Positions 1-12,400 of a DNA stretch of 64,000 nt are shown piece after piece. The stretch is from NCBI GenBank assembly GCA_037577475.1, contig CM075192.1, forward strand, positions 8,206,408 to 8,270,407, read 5' to 3'. Source of the stretch: Chaunax sp. Z400. Its lineage: Eukaryota > Chordata > Actinopteri > Lophiiformes > Chaunacidae. Within the stretch, counting starts at the first letter, position 1; each line of letters begins with the position of its first letter. Below the pieces are notes generated by a model. That model made no database searches. It was not told the origin of the DNA and was given only the letters and a program-made list of their open reading frames with translations. The position numbers were made by a program, and so were the translations under genes.

Positions 1-77
1 GTTAAAACACACATGTATTAATCAGGTGTAACATCTTGAATGCATTGAATGTTTATTGAGGTGGGGGAAAATATTAT

Positions 78-260
78 TACCTCCACCAAGGAGGTGATGT
101 TTCTGTTGGCATTGTTTGTTTGTTTGTTTGTTTGTTAGCAGAATTACTCAAGAAGTTATGAACAGATTTTGTTGACATTTTCTGGAGGGGTAGGGTATGG
201 CTCAAGGAACAATTCATTAGATTATGGTGTTGATCCAGATCATCATCTGGATCCAGACGT
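78..260 (+). mobile_element. CCTCCRCCAAGGAGG-type teleost repeat
   Basis: TACCTCCACCAAGGAGGTGATG, a (TTTG)n run, GCAGAATTACTCAAGAAGTTATGAACAG and GGTAGGGTATGG follow one another in the order of a widespread fish repeat. Related copies are at 33890-34080 (reverse) and about 55575-55700. Confidence 0.5.
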
Positions 261-738
261 TTCTAAAAGGATTCTTTACCATTGTGGGAGGGGCGATTAC
301 AAGGTGTTTTGCCTCTAACTTCATTGATAATACCAACAATGCTTGGACTGAAATTACATGATGACATCCCCATCATATCTACTGTACCACATATCAGAGT
401 CTGATCCGGATCCAAGTAATATTCTGGACTCTGGTGATCCAGAGTATTTAGATTTATAGGACTCACGGAAAATTCCCTGCCATGAGATAACAATGATAAT
501 GATACAGACTTCAATTAAATTGTAGCTGAAATTTTTCTGACTCAACCTAACATGGGATTATTGTTTTACATAACTGGGAATGTTGGTGCTTTAGACAGAC
601 AGGGGTACATTTAGGCTGATGACATTTAAAGTAAACACTGGTAAAAAGCTACTGTGTCGAACTAAATATGTGGACTTTGGACCATGTGAAAATTTACATT
701 GGCTCCAAAACTGTAGGAGTGTGTTGTGAGGGGGGTAG

Positions 739-843
<105 letters not shown>

Positions 844-2659
844 GCACTGAGCCAGCTTCACACAGAGTCCTGCTATAACCATCCAAACAACCACAGCATT
901 CACATAGAGCACACATGGCTCATTTCACCACCTGCTATTGGCCTCACCACAAGGGGAAACCTCACTGGTATTCAGCCTGTGCATTCCACAACATTCACTA
1001 AAGACCAGGAAGCAAAGAGATGTTTCCATTTCTTTCTGTTTCTTTCACGTTAGAATAATATGTTTCTCCAATGTATGTACAGTAGATTGGTGACATCATG
1101 TGTGCACCATCCACACTTCACCAGCATAGTGAGCATTCTAGCCAATGGGGGCGAAGCCTGTTAAGCAAAGGTTTAATAAAAGCACATTCATTCAGTAAAA
1201 GCATAGCAGTTATTTTATCTGGATTGTAAAACTATTCTGTTTACTGCGTTTCCTCTGGAGCTGATATGTTCTTTCATCACAAAAGGTCAATAACGACATG
1301 CCGTATGGTTCCTTTATGACCTCTGGCAGCTTCTGATTGCTTTTCCCATGTCACAGGGGAATCTGAAGTGGGCTTCCCCCTGGGATCTGAACAAATCACC
1401 ATCCATCAGCACTAAGCCAGCCAAACCCACTACCAGCATCCGACAGTAACAAAGCAGCACAATCAGCCACACAACTTGTGTTTATGTCGAACTGGGTTTC
1501 ATCTCTTTCAGTTGTTTCTCAGCGACTCCATGGGTTAGCCATAAAGGTTTTAGTCCCATCCTGAAATGTGTCCCTCATCTCTCCAAAATACTCAAGAGGT
1601 CATTTTTCTTACAACGGTCTCCTTCATAAGCTCCGACCTCAACAATCATTTGTTTCTGCTTATTAAATTTAATTAAAATGATTGGATCCAATGGTCTGTA
1701 TGACCAGCATCTCCTACAGAGTGGATGCCTCAGATCGGGTTGTCCTCTTGTTGTTGTCTTCGTGTCGTTGTCTTCTTGGTCGGTTTTCTCTCCAAACTTT
1801 TAAATTGATTAACCTAGACTTTTGCTTTTATTTTGAAAGGAATAATGTATTGACATCCTTTAGTTGTGCTGTATATGTCTTTTCTGTGTTGGCATGGCTC
1901 ACCAGAGCTGGATGGATGTTTATATTTCTAATCAATCATATGTTTCACCCTTTGTTTATTTATCTGATTGATGATAGATAGACTGACATTACTTTTCATG
2001 TTTTTTTCTGATTGAACAGGCTGACAGGAAATAGCTCCTTCTTTTTAAACAGGGTGTGTTTATTGTTGATCTCATACACATGGTTATTGGTTTTAATAGA
2101 ATATTCTACATTTGACACTTAAATAGGCCAAATCATTTATATTATGTAATGTTGAATGCTGTAATATTTTGTGAAGTGATGTGTTATAGCTCAGGACCTC
2201 CATCTGGATTATGTTGGATTTGTGGAAAACTGGAGCTCAGTGAGTGACGCAAAAGAGCCGTTCAGTGGTCTTAACTTCAAGCAAGGGATCAAGTGGTACT
2301 GCTTCTGTGTGACAGGAGAAACCTGACTGCTTCAATAATGTTAGTGGAAATGTTTACATGTGGAAAAGGTGCCCAAAGTAAGATCTGATCAAATCTCCCC
2401 TCTCTGGCGAGCTTTCAAGATTCAAATAATTCTTCTCTTTAACTTTGTCGTGAAGGAGAGATTTGGAAAATAAACTTCAAACCCTGAGCTTGTTTTAATT
2501 CACACAGCTGTGTGGACAGTCTGACCTGTTGGAAAGCATTATGATGTCATTGATAAGACCCTTTTTTTATTGTTTGTTCCACTGTCATAAAATCAGATAT
2601 GGAGCTCAGGAGAAAATAAAGTGTTTTAATTTTAGACATGTTTAAAAAGAAAGATCCAG

Positions 2660-2820
<161 letters not shown>

Positions 2821-3357
2821 GATTAGATGTATTACATTATGCAGCAGCATCCTGCAGACATTTGCATACTAATGAAGGAATCTGTTTAATGCTTGCTTTG
2901 GTATGTGATGACATTTACATTGGCATGTAGATTGCTAATAATTAATTCATTTATTATCTTAATTAGTGGACTCATTAGCATAGCAGCTTATGTTTAATGT
3001 ATCATTAGTGATTATAATGGGACATTAAGCAGCTCAAGCAGCTTGTTTTAGCTTGTACTGTAAGTAGCTTGCTGGGGGGGGGGGGTTTGGTTTTTTTGTC
3101 CTCACCACAGGTTGGATGTATCTCTGGAGTGAGTCATCAATGTTTAAGTCTGATGTAGTCACAGCTAATATTAGATGAAGGTGTGATTAGCATTAATGTT
3201 GTCATGTCACCGCAGCAGTGTAGATTCAGTATAGATGTACTTGATGTGTGGGTTGGTGTGTGAACAGTGACGTTTGACTCATCAATGCTTCTGATCAGAT
3301 CCCTCGGGCTCTGAGTGGCTCGATAAGGCTGAAGGGCGCCGCGTCCTCTGTGATGCA

Positions 3358-3477
3358 GGCGTATAAATGCTGGAGCCTCTCGCCTCTGCGTCCTGCTGCC
3401 TGCTGGAGCGGCCATGAAGAGCAGCTCACGCAGAGGCGAGAAGACGAGGCTTTACACGCTTATAAAAGGTACCACAG
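3358..3477 (+). promoter_or_regulatory. septin4: Candidate septin-4 promoter and first coding exon
   Basis: A TATA-like TATAAATG lies at 3362-3369, about 45 bp before an ATG at 3414. The frame from that ATG stays open for 21 codons (MKSSSRRGEKTRLYTLIK...) to a good donor at 3478 (GTGAGG), leaving phase 1. The acceptor at 4621-4622 starts exon 2 in exactly the needed phase and reads ECTLAPVA into the Met at 4646. The coherence of TATA, ATG, donor and phase is what supports this exon. I do not recognise this N-terminus in other septins, and septin-4 is known for alternative first exons, so it may be one of several starts. Confidence 0.45.
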
Positions 3478-6400
3478 GTGAGGCACCGCACCAGAGGAGG
3501 TGAGGCTCTGTGCAGACGGAGGAGGGCGTGTTTTAGTTTGGGATGTGACTTTTAGAATCTGCTTTTTAAAGGGAGGAAGGTATTTGGGTTTCAGTGTTGT
3601 TCTTGGATGCACGGCAGTTGTAATTTTAGCAAGTTATAATGTCTGATGTTTTGAAGACACACAGTTGTCTTCGCGTTTTAACACCAAAATCGAGCAAAAA
3701 GTACAAAATGTTAAGTGACAAACTAGTTAGCTTTTGGTTACTACAAAGCTGTGAAGGCCTTCGACCAATCAGCAATCAGCAATCGACCATCAGATCTATG
3801 TAGGTCAGTGTCCACCATGTCAGAGATTGATTCTGGTTGTAGCACAGGAAACAGGTCACTGATTTCCTAAACTTATTTCCCCCTGCCTTAAAGCTCTAAA
3901 TCCCAGCTTAATTAATACTGTAAGCCATGAATGGAGAACATAAACCATGTAGAGATCATATGAGAAGCTTTTTAAACTCTGGTTCATCAGTGATGGAGTG
4001 ATATCAGGCCCAAATTTGGACGAATCTGTGGAAATTTGCGTCAGACCTGAGGTACTTCAGTGGGGATAAGGCTTAAATGAAATATTTAGTGTTGTGTGTG
4101 TGTTTTACTTTGGTGTTTGAACTTTCATCAGACTCTCAGTGACTGCATTATGTATCTGCTGCTGGCTCAGACAATCCTGTCTGCTGGCTCTGACATCGTC
4201 TGGACCGGGTGCACTTTTAATATAGCCTGAAACCCTGAACAGGGCAGCGTCAGCAGAACTAATAACATGAGGCAAAAGGCCAGACTGGGTCAGCATTATT
4301 TTAGACAACAACTCCCCTCAAAATGCATCACTCAATAAACAATCATCTGCTAGTCAATCAATCATTTCATTTGGTAAATGTGTTGTTTTGTATCTTCTTA
4401 TTTTGGCCTTATTTAATCTTTTTTTTTTTGTCCTCATCTGTCACATTATCACGTTCTCCTCCCTGCTCTTGAACCACACACACCTCATATCCTCATGGTG
4501 GTTCTACTCCTTCCTCTCCTCACCTGACCTCCGTTTTTTGTTTGTTTGTTTGTTTGTTTGTTTGTTTTTAAACCCCTGATAAAACCTCCTCCCGTGTGCT
4601 CCCTTCTGGTTGGAGATTGCAGAGTGCACTTTAGCCCCTGTAGCGATGGAGGACAGTGACCACGAGGTTCACTCCTCATCAGACGAGCAGGACTCCTGCC
4701 CTGCCTCGCCTAATCCCAGCAGGGATCATGATGTTGATCAGGTACCAGTGACCCCCCTCAAAAAACCCTGAACTCTGTATGTAATGACTCTTCTGTTATA
4801 TACGGGCCACAGCAGACATGTTGAACATTTAGAAGACGATATGGAGGTTTAGACTTCGGGCACCTTAACTTTACCTGTTGAACCTCGACTGTCTCTTCCA
4901 AAAACATCATATATTTTTCATTCACAACAAAAGCGACCCAGTGACCCGTCAGCTAACGTATAGAGCATTAACATCTCCTGTATTAAAATGTAATGACCTC
5001 TCTGTTTTCTGACGGTCTGGTACTGGGAGAGCTGTGGTAACTGGAGACCAGAATACAGCCTACACCTCAGCTGCATATCCTCTTTCAGGAAAAGCTACAC
5101 TTGATTCTTATGTTGGCTTAGTGACAGCCTACTGTGTTCTAATGGTGAATAAAGTTTAACAGTCTTTGTCTTTTAATAATAAGCGTAAAGAAAAACTCCC
5201 AGTAGCTCCTCAGAATGTATGATCAGGAGATTTATAACGATTTGTACTGTATATCTAGGAAAACGCTGATGCTGAATTGCACCTTACATGTTGCCTATAT
5301 AGTAAAACTAGAAAAGCACTTTTGCAATGTTTTCTGTCATCATTAAAATTTTAGGACCCTTTTCTAAATATGTGCATTTTCTATCCCGTCTTCCTGTCTC
5401 TGGCTCCGCCCTCTATTTTTGCCCAATCCATCCCCTTCAATCGCGGCGTCTCTAGCATTCAAGCCAATCAGACGACTCTGAGGTGGAGAACATTATGCAA
5501 GACCCCAACCACCAAGGAGGTCACATCCAGCACCACCATGAACACGAGCACCACCACCATCATGGCCAAGTGCGTCATGATGCAGACAGGGAAGCTGAGG
5601 GCAAAGACCGCCCCCACACCCCGTCAAATTTGTGCGCCCCTGCGGCGGGTAGGGCGCAGTCAGATTCAGGTCCTGACCTCAGTTTACTGCAGAGCAGAAG
5701 TGTGGAGTTTGACTTGTCATCTCCTGTCAGTCCCACCAGGCCCAAAAGTCCCTGGGGTCGATTGGACCCATACGACAATAATGAGGTAACAGAAGGATGA
5801 GAAACCCAGAGAGGAGGGACAGGATCTGAGGTGTTTAGTTCTGCTTTCAAGGCGATGCTGTGTGTTTGTTGAAATGAGTTGATCAGTTCCTCTTCATACT
5901 GATGGATGTAGTTCATAGGATGGAGCAGATCTAGTTTGTAAAAGTCGGAAACAAAGCTGTTGCTGTATGTGATAAGAAGGAGGTTGTTTTCTTCTGGTGG
6001 ACTTGGATGTGATTGGAGCTTGTTGCTTTTACTTCATTTAGCCGTCACACCTTTTGTGGGAAAATTGACACACTGTGAATTTATGAAATGGTTTATAACA
6101 ACATTGGCTGATTGATTTGTACTCAATCATATGTCTATATATGTAAATGTGTGCTTCCATGATGTGTTATTTTCATCTTTGTGTGCATTTTTAGGACCAG
6201 GACAAGGAATATGTGGGTTTTGCAACGCTGCCAAACCAGGTGCATCGCAAGTCTGTCAAGAAGGGTTTTGACTTCACGCTCATGGTTGCAGGTAAATCCT
6301 CATTGGCACAGTAGCGGACATTTGATCTTAAGCCCACCTTTACTTTGAAGAGACCGTGAACCACAAAGCCTTGAATCACTCTTCTTTCCTCTGTGTTGTT

Positions 6401-9400
6401 CTTTGTTTGAAGGGGAGTCTGGCCTGGGAAAGTCCACCCTGGTCAACAGTCTCTTTCTCACAGATCTCTACAAAGATAGGAAGCTGCTCAACGCTGAAGG
6501 TGAAAACGACACAGCTTTTTGATATAAATGTTTTTGTTTTATCTTTAATGGATGAATACAGGGGCGTTTCTTGGACTTGGGGGACATTAGGGGCTGAGTC
6601 CTGACCTCTGTAGGGGGGTCCGGGGGGATCGTCCCCCATTCTGGCACCTTTACATTTTAACAGTATGTCTTCATTTCATGTCTTGTCCATCTTAATCATG
6701 GAAAAATTGCAACGTGTACCTAAAAAAAAAGCTGTTGTTTATTTTCCAAATTAATCATGATTTACAAAAAAATATTAGCTATTATTATTAGTTGTTAGTC
6801 ATTAGTATTAATATTGAATAGAAACAGGATGTTAAAATTAGTTAATTGTTACATTTGTCGTTTTTCTTTCCCTCATAAACACACACACACACACACACTT
6901 CAGACAAGGTTAATTTGGTGTGGTGTCATACTGCTCACCTCTCCACCATCTGCTCCTGTCTTCTCTCTCAAAAATTTTCAAAAAAAAATCCTCCTTCCTC
7001 CTCTTCCTCCATCACTTGCCACTTTCCTTCATTCACTTGCCGCTTTCCTTCCTTCACTTACTGCTTTCCCTCAATCATCCGCCTCTTTCTCTTCTCTCTC
7101 CCTTCATCATTTGCCGACGTCTTTTCTCTCCCTCCATTCTCTCTCTCTTTTTTAGTGCTTTGAAGGTGGAGGTGTTAGGCTGAAGCGTCTTGATTTTAGC
7201 TTTGCAAATCTGTCAATGACCTCCCCATGGTCAACATTAGCCAACATTTCCCTCTCAACTGACATTATAGCCAAATTACTTAGCCTGTCCTGACCCATTG
7301 TATTCCTCAGCCATGTGTGTAGTCATCACAGGGCACTGAAAGACCTTTCATAACTGCAGCTGGTGAGTGGGATGGTCAAGGAAGCTTGACAGATTTATAT
7401 TCCCTGTTTACATGGTTCAAGCTGTTGCTCAAAGGTTGGTGTTTGAACCGCTTGAGAATTATCTTCTTTTGCCCGAACAAAAAATATCCTTATATCTATT
7501 TTGGCATCAGTGAATCAAACGGACACATTAGAGATACATGTCACAGGTACCAGATATCTGTCAGCCAATAACACATGGTCACGCAACTGCTCTCATATTG
7601 GTCTTGCCTCTGTTGCCTTCACTGAAGACAGGAAATTGGGAAACTGCCTGCTTCTTTAGTGTCATATGGCTCAGTTATAGTACGGTTATATTATTTTCCC
7701 ACCTCCATAGTAAGGCATAGAGAAGAGGGAGAATCGTCCGGGGCTAAATAAAAAATCTTCAGGCCTAAAGCCCCAAATGCCCGGGCCAGGCGACGCCACT
7801 GGATGAATATTTGCCCTATAATACATTTAAAATAGTGATTTGTTTGTGTCGTCCCCCAGAGCGAATCACACAAACAGTAGAAATCACCAAACACACAGTG
7901 GATATAGAGGAGAAAGGAGTCAAACTGAAGCTCACCATCGTGGACACCCCAGGGTTCGGAGACGCTGTAAACAACACTGAATGGTACGTGTCAATCCTCT
8001 CTAATTATTACAAAAACATTAAAAATAATAATTTTTTAAAAAGACCAGAATGAAAGCAAACTGGATAACCTTATTTTAGCTTTGCAGCCCCAAAAAAGTC
8101 ATGTGCAGTAGTTCAATACAGCAGTAGTTCAATTCAGCAGTAGTTCAGTACAGCAGTAGTTCAGTACAGCAGTAGTTCAATACAGCAGTAGTTCAATTCA
8201 GCAGTAGTTCAGTACAGCAGTAGTTCAATACAGCAGTAGTTCAATACAGCAGTAGTTCAATACAGCAGTAGTTCAGTACAGCAGTAGTTCAGTACAGCAG
8301 TAGTTCAATGCAGCAGTAGTTCAGTGCAGCAGTAGTTCAATGCAGCAGTAGTTCAGTACAGCAGTAGTTCAGTACAGCAGTAGTTCAGTACAGCAGTAGA
8401 TCAGTACAGCAGTAGTTCAGTACAGCAGTAGTTCAATACAGCAGTAGTTCAGTACAGCAGTAGATCAGTACAGCAGTAGTTCAGTGCAGCAGTAGTTCAG
8501 TACAGCAGTAGTTCAATGCAGCAGTAGTTCAATACAGCAGTAGTTCAATACAGCAGTAGTTCAGTACAGCAGTAGTTCAGTACAGCAGTAGTTCAGTACA
8601 GCAGTAGTTCAGTACAGCAGTAGTTCAGTGCAGCAGTAGTTCAATGCAGCAGTAGTTCAATACAGCAGTAGTTCAATACAGCAGTAGTTCAGTACAGCAG
8701 TAGTTCAGTACAGCAGTAGTTCAGTACAGCAGTAGTTCAGTGCAGCAGTAGTTCAATGCAGCAGTAGTTCAATACAGCAGTAGTTCAATACAGCAGTAGT
8801 TCAGTACAGCAGTAGTTCAATACAGCAGTAGTTCAATACAGCAGTAGTTCAGTGCAGCAGTAGTTCAATGCAGCAGTAGTTCAATACAGCAGTAGTTCAG
8901 TACAGCAGTAGTTCAGTACAGCAGTAGTTCAGTGCAGCAGTAGTTCAGTACAGCAGTAGTTCAATACAGCAGTAGTTCAATACAGCAGTAGTTCAGTACA
9001 GCAGTAGTTCAATACAGCAGTAGTTCAGTGCAGCAGTAGTTCAATACAGCAGTAGTTCAGTGCAGCAGTAGTTCAATGCAGCAGTAGTTCAATACAGCAG
9101 TAGTTCAATACAGCAGTAGTTCAGTACAGCAGTAGTTCAGTACAGCAGTAGTTCAGTGCAGCAGTAGTTAGTCATGTGCAGTCGCCTCAGAGTCTGAATG
9201 TCCCTGTGTGTCTCTACTGTAGCTGGAAGTCAGTGGCTGACTACATCGACCAGCAGTTCGAGCAGTACTTCAGGGACGAGAGCGGCCTCAACCGCAAGAA
9301 CATCCAGGACAACCGCGTACACTGCTGCCTCTACTTCATCTCACCCTTCGGTCATGGGTATGACGCATCTACAATGCCCTCATATGAATTAGTTATCCTC

Positions 9401-12400
9401 CTCTCTTTCTTTTACCACTCCAAATAATGGGAAATGTGAATCCCTTACTACTGCACCATGTCATGTCTGTGCTGCAGTTTGCAGCAGTGCTTGTGCAAAT
9501 GCCAGCACAGAAAATTGATTGATATAAAGTACATAGAACAACTTGCTCACACGCAGCTTTATTTTCCCGTGTTTACTTGCATTGCTTCCAGTCCCATAAA
9601 TTGTTAAAGCAGAGGAGCTCCTGGCCAGACTTTAAGCAGTTCTGCCTTCAGCTCAATTTACTGCTGCAGTGCTTTCGCTCTAATCGGTTGTTTGTGCTGA
9701 TGTTTTACTTTTAATCGCATTAGTGCACATCCACTGTTCCACATCACCGTTATCATTAAGGATCAGATAGGACACAAACCCGAAGTAATGCTGCAGTGCA
9801 TTTTTTAAAGTCATAGTAATGGAGAAGCTGCTCCCTCTGTTGATGAGCTCCAGCCATTACTCTACAGTCTACATCATGATGTCACCAAACCTCTGCCCTC
9901 ACTGACTGATTAAATTAGATTAATAAAATAAACTAGAGGCTTATTATGTAATAGTGGTGCAAATAATCAAATTAAAAACTAATTTCCCTCATGTTGAATC
10001 ACTCCAGGTGTTACTATATTGTGTCTCTTATTGTGTCTCTCTTGTGTACTTAATGTGTCTGGTATTTTTTCCAGCCTCCGGCCTTTGGATGTGGAGTTTA
10101 TGAAAGCTCTGCATGAGAAGGTTAACATTGTCCCCATCTTAGCTAAAGCCGACACACTCACTCCCAGTGAGGTGAAGAAAAAGAAAATCAAGGCAAGGCC
10201 GATCTCAGTCACGACTCTGTTTAAATTCGGCTGTAGTTTAACACAGCAGACCTGCACAAGTTTTATCATAGTGAACAAATAAGCTCAGCTTCATTACTCA
10301 TCAAACTAAATCCATGTTTTCACTCCTTCATCCATTCCTCTGTAGATCCGGGAGGAGATTGAACAGTATGGTATCAAGATATACCAGTTTCCAGACTGTG
10401 ACTCTGATGAAGATGAGGACTTTAAGCAGCAGGACACTGAGCTCAAGGTGAGAGCCGCCAGCGTCTTCCTCTCTGCCCTTTCTCTCAGTTTCTTTTCTGC
10501 ATTTTGAGGAGCTGCTTCAGTCGGCTCTGGACGTAGTCGACTCGTGTTTGAGTACGAGACACACAGCCACACCTGAAACCTGCTCACATGGATCATTCAA
10601 GCGTAGATATAGCACTAATAGCAAGTATATTGTGATGCATTATAAGATACAAAAGTCTTCTGTTGTCCTGATCACATCACAGAGGATCATTCCAGTTAAA
10701 TAGAGTGATGTATGTAGTAGTAGTATATCATATAGTAGAAGACCTTGGCAGTCAGTCCTCGTCTTCTGGCATCATAAGCTGGCAGCGAGGACACAGTCAG
10801 TGTGCCAGTATATCTGTCTTTGCCCATGTCTTTGCTGCAGTGCTCATATCAGACGTCACTCAGAATGATCAACAATGAAGTTAAAGACAGAGGAATTTAA
10901 AAAATCAATGAAAAGTGTTAAAAAATAAGGAAGTTCTCAATGATGGCTGTGTTTTAGTTTAGGACTCAGAGGCAGACCCAGAGACCAGCGGATAGATGTT
11001 ATTTTTTGGCCATTTTGCCTTTATTTGATAGGACAGATGAATAGCTGACAGGAAATGTGGCAGAGAGAGTTGAGTTGGGCGGAATCAAACCCACGCCGAC
11101 CGTTTGAGGACTGTAGCCTCGGTATATGGGGCGCACACTCACTCACACTAACCACTGCACTATCTGCACCCCGCAGTTAGTATTAAGGGTACGTTTATTG
11201 TCCTTGTGGGAGGAGGGAAGCAGGCGAAGGCTGCAGACTGACTGCAGACTGTTAGAGAGTAGCTGAGTCCGGCTGAGGCTTGGGTTGTCCATAAGCTGAG
11301 AATGATGATGATGATGGGATGATGTGGACATGTGAGGAGCAGAGCCAGGAGCACAGGTGTGAGCTCATAGAGAGAGGCAAGGGAGGAGGAGACGCTAGGA
11401 GGCCTTGATGTGACATCATCTTCGCCCTCTCCTACCAAACACCATTCACATTTTACTATCCCTTCTGTTCTCCCTACAAGGAAAGCATCCCCTTTGCAGT
11501 CATTGGCAGCAACACAGTGGTGGAGGCCAAAGGGAAGAGGGTGCGAGGCCGTCTCTACCCCTGGGGCATCGTCGAGGGTAAGTTGTTTTCCTCTTCAAAG
11601 TCATAAAGGGAAGCCTCTTAGGCCGTCTTTACACTGCATGGTTGAAAAGACCCAATTCTGATTCTTTCCCCCCATTGGCAGAGATTGGATATGAATCATG
11701 AACGTGTAAAGCAGGAAAGAAGCACATGGCTTCTTGAGGGATGTTGCCCCAAGTGTTAACCAGTGTAAATGCAGATGTCGTTTATGGGTCACTTTTAAAA
11801 GCAGATGTCAGCAGGCGGTCAAAAAAATCGGATCTAGGCAACAAATCGGAATTGGGCATCAAGACCTGTAGTGTAAAGACAGCCTTACACTACTGTTGTA
11901 AGGCTGTTGCACTGACACACACACACACACGTGTTGTTGAGATTGATCCTTACCCTGTGGTTTGCAGTGGAGAACTCGGCACATTGTGATTTTGTGAAGC
12001 TGAGGAACATGCTCGTTCGTACACATATGCAAGATCTGAAGGATGTGACCCGAGAGACTCACTACGAGAACTACAGAGCCCATTGCATCCAGAGCATGAC
12101 CCGCATGGTTGTTAAGGAACGCAACCGCAAGTATGCTTACAATGAGGAGATGAATCTTTTAACTACATATTAAATCAACAGATAAAACTACTCTTCAAAT
12201 GAAAAAGAACATGAATCAGAATTCATTTATCGAATGTTTTAATTTTGAACCTCTCTACAACTCTGCAGTAAACTAACCCGGGAGAGCGGCACAGACTTCC
12301 CCATCCCCGCAGCGCCGGCAGTGACGGACAACGAGACAGAAAAGCTCATCCGAGAGAAAGATGAGGAGGTACGGCACGCCGACCACGAGCTGGACTCGCA

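Noticed and set aside
5370..5789. 139-aa plus-strand ORF through septin-4 exon 3
   Set aside because: A different frame from the one required by splice phase. The His-rich frame continues into SPWGRLDPYD and the G domain.
8103..9170. CRISPR array
   Set aside because: The units are contiguous 16-mers with no unique spacers, and the locus is a vertebrate intron.
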